Origin: Adenophora triphylla var. japonica
Taxonomy: Eukaryota > Streptophyta > Magnoliopsida > Asterales > Campanulaceae
Reading direction: 5' to 3'
Length of the DNA: 64,000 nt
NCBI GenBank assembly: GCA_022495995.1
Contig: JAFEMH010002337.1
Span: 248,001 to 312,000, forward strand
A program made the position numbers and the translations under genes. A model generated the notes under the pieces. It did no database searches, was not told the DNA's origin, and was given only the letters and a program-made list of their open reading frames with translations. This document shows, in pieces, positions 1-11,273 of this stretch; the stretch's first letter is position 1; the number at the start of each line of letters is the position of its first letter.

Positions 1-371
1 CAAACTAAGCTAAGGACTTTAATGACTATGTTTGAAACTTTAAGGATGGGAGAAAATGAAACTATAAAAAGTACTCAGCCAAAATTTTGGATATCTCAAA
101 CGAGTCATTTGCCTTGGGTAAAGTACTAAAAACTCTCCCTGAAAAGTTTAATATTAAGATTTTTGTTATTGAGGAAACCCAAGATATCCAGACTGCTGAA
201 CTTGATGAAGTCTTGGGAATTTTAACAAACTTTGAACTGAATCTTGGGGTACAAGAGTCAAGCAAAGCAAATTCAATTGCTCTCGCAAGTGCTCTCAAGG
301 TATCTCAGGATCTAGTTCAACTGTCCAAAGATATTGATGAGTCAAACCTAGGAGAAGATGAGTTGCCATGA
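1..371 (+). pseudogene. E1 gag, capsid part (UBN2/Copia gag type), 5' truncated
   Basis: Positions 1-74 read in frame 1 and contain LRTLMTMFETLRMGEN. From about 75 the frame shifts to ALGKVLKTLPEKFN and a segment with EETQDI and LDEVLGIL. This is the usual pattern of the Copia UBN2-type gag domain: a helix with FETLRM, then an LRSLP-like motif, an IEE motif and an LDEL motif. The protein packages the element RNA into virus-like particles. The shift at about 75 and a stop at 369-371 show decay. The start of gag lies left of the window. Confidence 0.75.
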
Positions 372-670
372 TTACTCAAAAATTCATTAGTATGTTGAAA
401 AAGAAACGGTTGACAAATTTTCCTATTTTGGCACCCTCAACTCCTTCCACGATTGAATCATTCAAGAAGGAAAATGTTGCAAAGAAGCCTGCACCTAAAG
501 GCCAAAGGTCCATTGATTCAATTCAATGCAGGGCTTACAAAGGTTATAGACATTATTCAAATGAGTGTGCCAACACTCTTAAAAAGCAAGGAATGAGTTT
601 CTCAGCGACTTTGAGTGATTCTGATGATGATGAGCAGACTGCAAATCTGTCTATATGGCATCCATCATAG
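368..670 (+). pseudogene. E1 gag, nucleocapsid part with damaged zinc knuckle
   Basis: This open stretch carries on the gag after the stop at 369-371. At about codons 56-70 it has CRAYKGYRHYSNEC. The Copia zinc knuckle is C-x2-C-x4-H-x4-C, and here the second cysteine has become Tyr and the glycine before His has become Arg, so RNA binding would be lost. It is followed by ANTLKKQG and an acidic run SDSDDDE, an arrangement common behind the knuckle in Sireviruses. It ends at a stop at 668-670. Confidence 0.7.
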
Positions 671-774
671 TTCACATTGTCTGATAGTGATTCAGATGTG
701 AAAGATGTGCAATACTCTGATTGCACAACTTATCACACAACCGATCGCCAACTGAGAACAGTATGTATACCTGA

Positions 775-1103
775 TTGAATTCTTCAACTGCTGATAAAAC
801 TAGCAATGATCCAACAGAAAATGAGTGTGCTACCTATGAGGACTTGCACAGTACCTATATTAAACTCCATACTGAATGGGCCAAGCGAATGGAGCAAATT
901 AATGTATTCAAACAGGTAAATGAGAAACTAACTGGAAAAAATCTCAAACTAAAATCTGAAGTTGAAAGTCTGTCAAAAGAAAGTGATTCCCAAAAACACT
1001 CCATAGCCAAGTTAGAAGTTTTACTCACAAAGAAAGATATGTAATGTGAAAAATACAAAACAAATCTTGATAAAGAAACAGAAACTCTAACAAAGCTGAA
1101 CAA
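775..1103 (+). pseudogene. E1 gag C-terminal coiled-coil segment
   Basis: A Lys/Glu-rich reading frame with heptad-like spacing of leucine and valine, for example LKSEVESLSKES and KLEVLLTKKDM, runs to a stop at 1042-1044 and continues past it to about 1103. A long coiled coil between zinc knuckle and protease is a Sirevirus gag trait. From 1104 to 1489 I see only a degraded linker with several stops and an AT-rich run at 1178-1186. Confidence 0.55.
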
Positions 1104-1489
1104 AGGTAAAGCTAAGTTCGAAGAGGTTCTGAAAATGGGAAACCAAGGAAAATCAGGATTTGGCTATGGAGACAATTTTTTTTTAAAAGAAGGAGAAAGC
1201 AATTCAAAAGTTCAAAAAGTTAAAATCCTCCGCTGAACTTGAATTTGCTGATGTAAACAGAAAATACGTGAAAAGGATGTATGTGTGTCATCACTATTTT
1301 GCTCCAGGTCATATTCGACCATATTGTTACAAATTGAACAATTGAATTGTTTTGGGCAGACAGTTGTGTGCACAATTGAACACACAATTGTACAGACAAC
1401 CCAAAGCTGGAGCAAGAACTGCCTAGGTAAGGAAAGAAACTATGAACTGTTAGGTGGCCTTCACCTCTTTTAAGAGTAGTGTTGAAGGG

Positions 1490-1555
1490 TACTGCTACTT
1501 TGACAGTGGTTGTTCTCGCCACATGACTGGGAAAGTGAAAACTTTAACGACTATG
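1490..1555 (+). pseudogene. E1 aspartic protease, N-terminal part up to the E2 insertion
   Basis: The frame from 1490 reads YCYFDSGCSRHMTGK. DSGCSRHMTG is the active-site block of Copia proteases, whose D-S-G triad cleaves the polyprotein. The frame is cut at 1555 by E2, and the matching protease C-terminal half resumes at 11274. The catalytic Asp is intact, but the upstream linker contains stops. Confidence 0.8.
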
Positions 1556-3200
1556 TGTGAGTACGCCAATCCAATTCGCAACCCTTTATAAGTGCCTTTT
1601 AATGAAATAAAATTGCACTAGGGGCATTTTGGTGAATTCCCGGTCCGTTTCAAGACTTCCGGAAACTTTTTATAAGTTTTTGTAAAGGAAGTGCTATTAA
1701 GTCATTTTTTCAGGCAAAAGGACCTATAGGGAATTAAACCATTTTGGACCTAAGAGAAATTACTTGGAAGGTTCCAGAACGGCAAGTTGGCGCCAGAAAC
1801 GGTTAGTGGCATGTTGTGTCACGCGACATAACGAGCCACGGAACACTGAAGCAGAAGGTCGTGCGACACAAGAAGCCCTCATCAGCAGCCTATAAATTGG
1901 ACCCTATCCCTCTCATTTCTGGATCCTTTTTTCACTCCCTACTGTCACCCTGCCAAAATTCCCTCAGAAACTCGTCTCTCTCCTCCTTCCACACAAACCT
2001 ACACCAATTCCCTTCAATTCCCTCATCTCCCATACATATCTTACCCATCTACCTTCATACACTTCACATACGCCTTGAAGCTCTCAATCCAGTACTCCAT
2101 CTGTGTTTGGATCCTCATTTTGTAGCTGATTCAAAGATTCCTACACCTAACTTGGTGTAGAGATTGTGGACACTACAAGGATAACGATTCCCTCCTTCTC
2201 TCTCTCATATTTGCCATTTTGCTTGTTTCATTGCAATCTCTATTCTTCCACTTGATAATCAAGATCCATCCGCTCTGATTATCAAGTGGCAATCGCCATC
2301 TCTCTGTTTAACTCAATAAGCTTGGTTTAATTGCATATTCATGGCTTGATTTCACTGTATTTGTGGCTTGTTTTCCAAGGGAGTGTAGATCTCCCCATAT
2401 CCATACCCCTTTGGTCAGTCTGTTGCTAATTCATTATTCTCTGAGTTGATTTAGTGTTATGATTAGATCTGAATCAATCTCTGTTCATTATGTATTTCAA
2501 ATTATAAGGTTCCTGCAGATTGGTAACCTGTGTCACGCGACACAACTTGACATGTGGAGTCTTGTGTCACGCGACACAAGTAGCCACTCTGCAGAGACCA
2601 TCATTTCAGATTGTAATTTGTTCATCTAATTCACTTGTCACTCAAAATAGAGTGTGGATCCTCAATATCCACACTCATTTGAAGTGATTTGTGTTGATCT
2701 CTATGTTCAATTCAGGCTGTAATGTGGTATTATGATCACCTGATGTTGCTGTAGTTTGAGTCTTGTAAAGCCTCTGCAAGGTGGCCATTGGTGTCACGCG
2801 ACACAACTGACCCTATCAGGTCCTGTGTCACGCGACACAAGTAGCCCCTTGCAGAAGGTTCATTTCAGCTGTAATTTGTTCATCCTCCTTGTAAGTGGGA
2901 TGTGACCTCCCATGATAAATGGTTCACAAGATGTAATTCCCTGAGTTGAGCAATAAAATAAAGCACTTATATGCATTTTGTCACATATCTTGTCTCACAC
3001 ATTTTGCACACACGTTTGGATGTTTTGGATGTTGAACATAGAAAGACTCGTTTACGGACGAGGCATGTTGGGTGAACTCTCGATTCTTCCCAACACGTAA
3101 CCTGACCCCCGAATCCAAACTCTCTTTTCAAAAAGGTTTTCAATGTTTCCTTTAAAACAGCATGGCGACTCTCATTTATTTTTTGGCTAGCGTACATTCA
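1556..3200 (+). repeat. E2 5' LTR
   Basis: 1645 bp, matching 9617-11268 closely by eye with scattered single-base changes. It has a TATA box at 1891-1897. Six near-palindromes of the form TGTGTCACGCGACACA lie at about 1816, 1859, 2529, 2563, 2790 and 2824. The last four form two pairs, each 34 bp apart. Near the 3' end, TGGCGACTCT at 3163-3172 repeats the core of the primer-binding site. Confidence 0.92.
1891..1897 (+). promoter_or_regulatory. TATA box of the E2 5' LTR
   Basis: TATAAAT follows CAGCC, about 335 bp into the LTR. The same box is at 9953-9959 in the 3' LTR. A GTCGTGCGACAC near-palindrome lies about 20 bp upstream, at 1859-1870. Confidence 0.6.
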
Positions 3201-3201
3201 G

Positions 3202-3219
3202 TAGCGACTCTGCTGGGGA
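3202..3219 (+). other. E2 primer-binding site (tRNA-Arg-like)
   Basis: TAGCGACTCTGCTGGGGA begins one base after the 5' LTR. It is close to the complement of a plant tRNA-Arg 3' end, which pairs with TGGCGACTCCNCTGGGGA-type sites in Tat/Ogre elements. The primer identity is inferred from memory of the tRNA family and not from a search. Confidence 0.65.
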
Positions 3220-3220
3220 C

Positions 3221-4560
3221 TTGAAACTTGTTTTTCAAAAGTGGTTCAAGCTTTCATTCATGTTCAACATCCTTCTCATTCATTTGTGTGTGCTTTGTTT
3301 GTGACATTGTGTGATATTTGCATTTTGCATGCTTTGTTGTTGCTCTTCCCCTCCATGTATCTTGTGTTGTCATTTTGGGACTTGGTTTGAGTGATTTGCT
3401 TGGAGGCTGGGGCTGGTGCATGTTGCTTAAGGTTCTGGATATTTGGCCTTTCCTGTCGTGCGACATAACTTGCCTTCTCAGTCCTGTGTAGTGCGACAGG
3501 ATTGGCCAACCTGCAGGAGGTGATTTGTTCTACCAGGTTGAGATTGTGAGCAATTCCCATGATCAAATTATCGATCATTTGATTATTGTATCTCTGTGGG
3601 GTGTGTGTGTGTGTGTTGATTTTCCTTTTATCATCCCCTTTTCAAATAAAAAATATAAAAAACACAAAAAAATCATTTTCATAAATAAAGGAATCTAGTC
3701 ATCCTCACACTACGTCACATAGATCTAGAACCCTTGTGTGCGATTGACGGCATCGCGGACGTTGATGTATGTCGCCTACGCTTGAGCGCCTGAAATTAAT
3801 CCTATCCCCCTAGCGCGTTATAGGTGGAGCCACACTTTTTAAAGCTTACCCAACGGTTGGTTTTTGACACGCCATTTTCAAATACACTAAAATGAATTGT
3901 TTCAAAACTAATAATAGGCTTTCGTACCTATCCCAAAACCTAGCACGTGTGGGTATGTTGCCAATGCAACATGGTTTCACATATGGACATGTCGTTCTCA
4001 CGGCATGTTCTAACGAGAGATCATGCCGCATTGTCAACGTGCACCGACGAGAGGTCATGCCGGATTTTTCCTTGAATTTCTTCGGAAATACCCGTTTTGC
4101 TGCCCAAATTTCTCCAGAAAATTGGGATTGATCGTCCGTCCATAAATGCTTTGGTTTTATTTAGGTATTATTGCCTATTATTAATTTTTAATCAATACAT
4201 TTGGTGTATTTTTGAATGGTGTGTCCCTAGGTTCCCCCCGAGGTCTAGTCTGCGAGATTAAAGGCTTATCCTTTTCCAACCGTCCCTAGGACTTAAAAGA
4301 CACTATTTTCTACTTGAACAATAATAAGATGCTTGCATGAGTCCGTCTCATTTTCCATTCTTCCCTCTCCCATACCATCTCAAGGTCCTTTCATCCACCA
4401 CCTTACCAATTCCCATCTTCCTCTGCAAGCTACGGCAAGTTGGGTGTGTGCTCCTGTGCCTGGCGTTCGATTGGTCCATATCCCCGAGGCAGAAGCAGTT
4501 CAAGTGCCCAAGTGGTCGTCCATCTGATTTGGTATCCGAGGTGTTTGGTGCAGAGAAGAT
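3221..4560. other. E2 5' leader, non-coding
   Basis: No credible coding region. Two further near-palindromes, CTGTCGTGCGACATA (about 3453) and CTGTGTAGTGCGACAGG (about 3484), lie 31 bp apart, and a GT microsatellite sits at about 3601-3615. The rest is AT-rich leader sequence. Confidence 0.5.
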
Positions 4561-4790
4561 TATGGCCCACCAGTCTGGAAGTTCGTATCCCATGGGTCAG
4601 CAGAGTGCAAATGGTGTGTCCATCGAAAAGTTGCGAACTACCCTTGAAGCCGCTTTTCCTCGTGAGCGGGAGGCCCGATTGCTTGCTCAGATTGCTAAAG
4701 CTAAGGAGAACGATTTGTGAATGACAGAAAGTTTGAGAAGGGTCCTCACCCCATCAATGTCAACGATGCTCTTCCTTCCATCCGAAGTTG
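4561..4790 (+). pseudogene. E2 gag-like N-terminal remnant
   Basis: An ATG at 4561 opens a frame with QQSANGVSIEKLRTTLEA and then PREREARLLAQIAKAKEND before a TGA at 4717-4719. In another frame just after it, FEKGPHPINVNDALPSIR is readable. The charged helical start and PINVNDALPSI-like tail look like the start of a Gypsy gag polyprotein, but there is no capsid or zinc knuckle, so the family call is weak. It may be chance coding in a leader. Confidence 0.3.
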
Positions 4791-4799
4791 ATGAAGTCA

Positions 4800-7700
4800 A
4801 TCAATCTTCGTAGGATCTAGAACGTCCCTTTTGAGTATCGAGTCTGTTAAGTCCAAGTTGGACCAGTCTTTCTCTTTCAATAATAAAAAGTCTTTATTTC
4901 TTTTCTTGCTAGACTCGAGACATCACTTGCACACCTACATTACACTTGATTGAAATGGTTTTATTATAAACGATCACTTGTCCTGCTCAATCACTAATGC
5001 TTTGAAATGATTAATGTTTAAATTAATCGGAGTGAGAAAATCAATTGATAACCTTCTCAAATTAGGGCTTATCAACTACCCACCTTGCATCTCATATGCT
5101 CACATCTCTTTCATCTTCCTCAATCTTCTGTTGCTCAATGAATTTGCATGAATCTTTCACAAGTAAGCTTAAGCAAGCAATGAAGCTTTAATCTCGTTTA
5201 GATCATCCGGTAGGGATTACGGTTGAAGCCTTTCACCCTAGGAAAGCCATTACCTCACCCTCACTAAACAATACACTTCCACTTCAAGATCGGCATGTAT
5301 TGAAACCCTGTCTAGCCATCATCTCTGCTCCTTGCTGAGAGAAGTCCAAGCAATGCCAAGAAATTAGCTTCGAGAGTCGGCGGTGCGCAAAATACTCAAG
5401 ACATGAAGGAAGGACAAAGATAATCCTAAACTCCTCAAGAAGCCTTCCAAGTTATCAAAAGAAGGATTTTAAATCCTCACAATTCAGCAAGAATCCTCAA
5501 CTTCTCAAGAGGCTTTTCAAAAGAAAGACTTTAGATCCTCACAATCCAGCAAAAGTCCCCGACTTCTCAAGAAGCTCTCCAATGTTCAAAAGGAGACTGA
5601 TTCTCGTCAGTTCACAAAAAGTTCTCGATAGCTTGGACTTCCTCTCACCAACACCTTCCAACCAATCCCAGCCATCGTCTTGAATTTAGAGGATATTTCC
5701 CTTTACCTTCATTAATCCCAAGCCATCCTCTCAATTTTAGAGGATATTCCCATTACCGGAACCAATCCCAAGCCATCCTCTTGCTTTTAGAGGATATTCC
5801 CATTGCCCTTGCCTTTGGCCAAAGTCAAAAATTTGACCTCTCATTCTTAGAGGCAATCAATATCCTCGCCATAGAAATTCCAAACACATCCTCAAAAGCC
5901 AACCTCTCATCTTTAGAGGTTCAGTCAGCAAAAAGCCCAGCCAACCTCTCATCTTAAGAGGTCATGATGCAATCAACTTTCCAAATCACCCGTTGGCCGA
6001 TCGAAGTCCTGAAACCCAGCTACAGTTCCCACCGAATAGCAGTTTCATTCTAATATCTTCAAGATCTAAATCAGATTAATGCTTCATTGCTTGCTTAAAT
6101 CGGAGCCAAATCCATCCCGGCTCAAAAGATCATCAATCAAAGATTGTGCAAATTTAAACCATTCATTTGGCACTTCATGTGAGCATATTTCATTTCTCCT
6201 CCACAAACACTTCCTGTAGATGCCTCACTGGGGCTTCGCATTCGTGCCTTTCATTGACACTTCAAGAGGACATGTTCTTCAATTCTCCAATTCTCAGGAA
6301 AAATCCTCAAAGGTCCTCGGAATCTCGAATTTTTGCATTCCTTTCAAATCGGGATTTGCCCGAACTACGACGACCTGAGCTCCTCCCAAGGAGGGAAATG
6401 TAGGCAACCAGAAATGGTCCGGTCACAAACACATTCAAATCTCAGAAAATCCGGTCTCATCAAAGGCCGTCCCTATACACAGATCTTCTTTCCATCTATC
6501 CAAATTTGATCCGTGATATCAGTTGGTTTTCTCCTCGTGATTAATCGAAATATTTGTTCATATCAAGCTTAGTGGTTGAATAACCCGAGCATCAATAAAG
6601 GGTTTTAAGCAGCCTTGTGATCATCACGAATAAGACAAGTTTTCAAATGTCTCGACAAGTCTTCCTTTTCTACATCATAGGGAAATAGAGCCAAACACTG
6701 TCTTTCTGTCAGCAGGGGCTTCCATACACTTTTCCACACCTTGTGACGCTTATACTCTCTCAAAAGAGACAAACCAAAAGCGAGTGTGTTACACAAAATC
6801 GGGATTCATTCCCACTTCTTGAAAGATGCGCCCCTGCACGTATACATTTCCGAGTCTTGTCCACTGACTGAATGACTAATGTCTGAAAGGATGGGTTGCC
6901 TCCTTGGCCACAAGATGACTCTGTATGCGATAAGGTTGCATTGAATCTCTTCAAGCTGGGGCTTTGTTAAGCTGTTTTCTCAGGCTCTCCGTACCAGATT
7001 CCCTCCGGGTTTGCTTTGCATTATCAACTGGGGCTTCGCCATGGTCACCTCCTCAAAATCTGGGGCTTCACCTAGTCATCTCTTCAAAACCAAGGCACTC
7101 TATGCACTACCTCTGCTGCTTGCCATCTCGGGCACTCGACACACTTTGTTCTTATCAGCAATAATCAACCTACTGCAATCTGTACTCCCGGGAGCATCCC
7201 CGACTTGCCTAGTCTGCATCATGTCATCCATACATTCCTCAATCATCACTCATACATTTCCCCACCTCATGGGAGAGGGTTCACCCCATCATACATAAAC
7301 ACATTCATCCCAGACACAATCCATCATTTGCTACATACATACCTGCTCGTCAAGCCATACAAAATCCTCATCTCCATTTTCATCTCCCAGCTGAGATGGA
7401 CTCTTGCAATAAAAGATAATAATGCATAAGCAAAATTTCAAATCAAGTCAATAAAATGCAAAATGCCTAGAGTGTGTGTTTCTCTTTCCTCCCCTCACAG
7501 GGTACAATAATCAAAGTGATCATGATCTGATCATGGGGATTGCTCCTCAAATCATAACCTGGACAAAGATTTTAAATCCTGCAGGTGGCATATTCTGCCT
7601 TTATCATCTTCATCAGTCCCATCATTTTTGGACTCATCAGCATCATCTGAAAGAACCTTGGCTGCCTTAGTCTCCAAGCAATGTTCGACAAAAGGAGCTG

Positions 7701-7850
7701 CAGCTGCCTCAAATCTCCAAGCAATAATGCCCATCAGTATCAGCAACATCAAAGCCTGTTCCACACGACGAGTCATCATTAAAGCTCATTCTGCCTGGCG
7801 AATCATTAAAGCCCATTCTGCATGACAAATCATCAACAAAGACCGTCCCT
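4800..7850. repeat. E2 interior: AT-rich non-coding DNA with degenerate hairpin repeats
   Basis: No protein family is recognisable. At about 5640-5990 a diverged repeat of roughly 55 bp recurs, with CCAATCCCAAGCCATCCTC followed by AGAGGATATTCCC, so each unit can fold as CCTCT...AGAGG. The string CTGGGGCTTC, similar to the polypurine tract, recurs at about 6228, 7029 and 7061. The short open frames here have no family features. Confidence 0.5.
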
Positions 7851-7859
7851 CGCACGTCA

Positions 7860-8245
7860 AACCAGCAACTCTTCATCAACAGTAGCCTAAGTCTCTTGGC
7901 AGCTACCTTTCATCATCAATAAATAGTAGCCTAAGTCCCTTGGCAGCTACCTTTCATCATCAACAAATAGTAGCCTAAGTCCCTTGGCAGCTACCATTCT
8001 TCATCAACAAAGAACCTAAGTCCTTGGCGCGCTACAGCTTTTTCCACAATTTCGCGACAACAAGCTGGGTCTAAGTCCCTCCCGGCAAACACGATCATCA
8101 GCAATTGTAGCCTAAGACCCTCCGACAGCTACAACCCTCTATCAACATCAGCAATTGTAGCCTAAGACCTTCCGGCAGCTACAACCCTCCATCAACATCA
8201 GCAATTGTAGCCTAAGACCCTCCGGCAGCTACATCTATCCCTGCA
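7860..8245. repeat. E2 short tandem repeats of about 45-51 bp
   Basis: Three diverged units at about 7875-8010 share GTAGCCTAAGTCCCTTGGCA, followed by GCTACC and a CATCATCAACAA-type spacer. Three at about 8095-8235 share TGTAGCCTAAGACCCTCCGG, followed by CAGCTAC. GTAGC...GCTAC is an inverted repeat in each unit. Confidence 0.7.
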
Positions 8246-8337
8246 GGTAAGCACAGCAAAGGTACGAAAGCATATCTCATTCAAGTCATTATGTTCTTGG
8301 AATTATCTCCGTTTCCTTATGATTGCATAACACTAAG

Positions 8338-9425
8338 CACATTCCATTGGCTACACGTCCTCGCCACGAGGTAGCCATCCATTCCATTGGCTACACGTCC
8401 TCGCCACAAGGCAGCCACACATTCCATTGGCTACACGTCCTCACCACGAGGCAGCCATCCATTCCATTGGCTATACGTCCTCGCCACGAGGCAGCCACAC
8501 ATTCCATTGGCTACACGTCCTCACCACGAGGCAGCCACCCATTCCATTGGCTACACATCCTCGCCACGAGGCAGCCATCCATTCCATTGGCTACACGTCC
8601 TCGCCACGAGGCAGCCACACATTTCATTGACTACACGTCCTCGCCGCGAGGCAGCCACCCATTCCATTGGCTACGCGTCCTCGCCACGAGGCAGCCACCC
8701 ATTCCATTGGCTATACGTCCTCGCCACGAGGCAACCACCCATTCCATTGGCTACACGTCCTCACCACGAGGCAGCTACCCATTCCATTGGCTACACGTCC
8801 TCGCCACGAGGCAGCCATCCATTCCATTGGCTACACGTCCTCGCCACGAGGCAGCCACCCATTCCATTGGCTACACGTCCTCGCCACGAGGCAGCCATCC
8901 ATTCCATTGGCTACACGTCCTCGCCACGAGGCAGCCATCCATTCCAATGGCTACACGTCCTCGCCACGAGGCAGCCATCCATTCCATTGGCTACACGTCC
9001 TCGCCACGAGGCAGCCACCCATTCCATTGGCTACACGTCCTCGCCACGAGGCAGCCATCCATTCCATTGGCTACACGTCCTCGCCACGAGGCAGCCATCC
9101 ATTCCATTCACTACACGTCCTCGCCACGAGGCAGCCCATCCATTCCATCGCTACACGTCCTCGCCACGAGGCAGCCATCCATTCTATTGGCCTCGCCACG
9201 AGGCAGCCATCCATTCCATTGGCTACACATCCTCGCCACGAGGCAGCCATCCATTCCATTGGCTACACGTCCTCGCCACGAGGCAGCCATCCATTCCATT
9301 GGCTACACGTCCTCGCCACGAGGCAGCCATCCATTCCATTGGCTACACATCCTCGCCACGAGGCAGCCATCCATTCCATTGGCTACACGTCCTCGCTCTG
9401 AGGCAGCCATCTATTCTCTTGGTCA
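8338..9425. repeat. E2 40-bp tandem repeat array, about 27 units
   Basis: The 40-bp unit reads CATTCCATTGGCTACACGTC, then CTCGCCACGAGGCAGCCATC. It repeats about 27 times, with a few units shortened near 9130-9200. Most changes are single substitutions at fixed places (ACGTCC/ACATCC, CCATCC/CCACCC/CCACAC). Each unit holds the inverted repeat CCTCG-CCA-CGAGG. The 40-bp period shifts frame by one base per unit and no + frame has a stop, so long open frames arise by arithmetic and not through coding. Confidence 0.95.
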
Positions 9426-9605
9426 CACGTTCTTACCCTTCGTACGACCGGATTAATTCCCACCAGGGATACGTAGGAATCCTTTCTCAAAAGGTCCAGC
9501 CATCTGACCTCATCAATCATTTTCCTCCATCTGCCATGTCCCCAGCCGCTCATTGGGATTGGGTCCGTCTTATCGACAACCTCACTTCTTCCATAAGTGA
9601 CATTG

Positions 9606-9616
9606 CCGAGGGGCTC
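9606..9616 (+). other. E2 polypurine tract
   Basis: CCGAGGGGCTC lies directly before the 3' LTR at 9617 and would prime plus-strand DNA synthesis. The wider string TTGCCGAGGGGCT is identical to that before the 3' LTR of E9. Confidence 0.75.
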
Positions 9617-11268
9617 TGTGAGTACGCCAATCCAATTCGCGACCCTTTATAAGTGCCTTTTAATGAAATAAAATTGCACTGGGGGCATTTTGGTAAATTC
9701 CTGGTCCGTTCCAAGACTTCCGAAAACTTTTTATAAGTTTTTGTGAAGGAAGTGCTATTAAGTCATTTTTCCAGGCAAAAGGACCTACAGGGAATTAAAC
9801 CATTTTGGACCTAAGAGGAATTACCTTGGAAGGTTCCAAAACGGCAAGTTGGCGCCAGAAACGATTAGTGGCATGTAGTGTCACGCGACACAACGAGCCA
9901 CGGAAAACTGAAGCAGAAGGTCGTGCGACACAAGAAGCCCTCATCAGCAGCCTATAAATTGGACCCTACCCCTCTCATTTCTGGATCCTTTTTTCACTCC
10001 CAACTGTCACCTTGCCAAAATTCCCTCAGAAACTCGTCTCTCTCCTCCTTCCACACGAACCTACACCAATTCCCTTCAATTGCCTCATCTCCCATACACA
10101 TCTTACCCATCTACCTTCATACACTTCACATATACCTTGAAGCTCTCAATCCAGCACTCCATCTGTGTTTGGATCCTCATTCTACAGGTGATTCGAAGAT
10201 TCCTACACCTAACTTGGTGTAGAGATTGTGGACGCTACAAGGGTAATGATTCCCTCCTTCTCTCTCTCATATTTGCCATTTTGCTTGTTTCATTGCAATC
10301 TCTATTCATCCACTTGATAATCAAGATCCATCCGCTCTGATTATCAAGTGGCAATCGCCATTTCTCTGTTTAACTCAATAAGCTTGGTTTAATTGCATAT
10401 TCATGGCTTGATTTCACTATATTTGTGGCTTGTTTGCCAAGGGAGTGTAGATCTCCCCATATCCACACCCCCTTGGTCAGTCTATTGCTAATTCATTATT
10501 CTCTGAGTTGATTTGGTGTTGTGATTAGATCTGAATCAATATCTGTTCATTTTGTATTTCAAATTGTAAGGTTCCTGCAGATTGGTAACTTGTGTCACGC
10601 GACACAACTGGACATGTGGAGTCCTTTGTCACGCGACACAAGTGGCCACTCTGCAGAGACCATCATTTCAGATTGTAATTTGTTCATCTAATTCACTTGT
10701 CACTCAAAATAGAATGTGGATCCTCAATATCCACACTCATTTGAAGTGATTTGTGTTGATCTCTGTGTTCAATTCAGGCTGTAATGTGGTATTATGATCA
10801 CCTGATGTTGCTGTAGTTTGAGTCTTATAAAGCCTCTTCAAGGTGGCCATTGGTGTCACGCGACACAACTGACCCTATCAGGTCCTGTGTCACGCGACAC
10901 AAGTAGCCCCTTGCAGAAGGTTCATTTCAGCTGTAATCTGTTCATCCTCCTTGTAAGTGGGATGTGGCCTCCCATGATAAATGGTTCACAAGATGTAATT
11001 TCCTGAGTTGAGCAATAAAACAAAGCACTTATATGCATTTTGTCACATATCTTGTCTCACACATTTTGCACACACGTTTGGATGTTTTGGATGTTGAACA
11101 TAGAAAGACTCGTTTACGGACGAGGCGTGTTGGGTGAACTCTCGATTCTTCCCAACACGTAACCTGACCCCCGAACCCAAATTCTCTTTCAAAAAAGGTT
11201 TTCAATGTTTCCTTTAAAACGGCGTGGCGACTCTCAAAAATTTATTTTTTTCGGCGAGCGTACATTCA
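9617..11268 (+). repeat. E2 3' LTR
   Basis: 1652 bp copy of the 5' LTR with TATA box at 9953-9959, the same palindrome pairs (for example near 10594/10628 and 10855/10889) and TGGCGACTCT at 11225-11234. It ends ...TACATTCA, followed by the target duplication CTATG. Confidence 0.92.
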
Positions 11269-11273
11269 CTATG

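Larger units (their letters stand above)
1556..11268 (+). mobile_element. E2: non-autonomous 9.7 kb LTR retrotransposon (LARD-like)
   Basis: Two direct LTRs (1556-3200 and 9617-11268) begin TGTGAGTACG and end TACATTCA, and the element is flanked by the 5-bp duplication CTATG (1551-1555 and 11269-11273). It has a primer-binding site at 3202-3219 and a polypurine tract at 9606-9616. The 6.4 kb interior has no protease, RT, RNase H or integrase. It holds only a short gag-like remnant, low-complexity AT-rich sequence and several tandem repeats. Primer site, U5 box and polypurine tract match E9, so a Tat/Ogre-type partner probably supplied the enzymes. The inner repeats and the lack of pol fit a large retrotransposon derivative. 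Confidence 0.9.

Noticed and set aside
8338..9425. Regular repeats that could look like a CRISPR array
   Set aside because: The 40-bp units are contiguous with no unique spacers, and the context is a plant retrotransposon.
8323..9652. Long open frames of 377 and 421 residues with a repeating RPRHEAAIHSIGYTSSPRGS-type sequence
   Set aside because: They are the translation of the 40-bp tandem repeat. All three + frames are open because the unit has no stop and its length is not a multiple of three. No family features.
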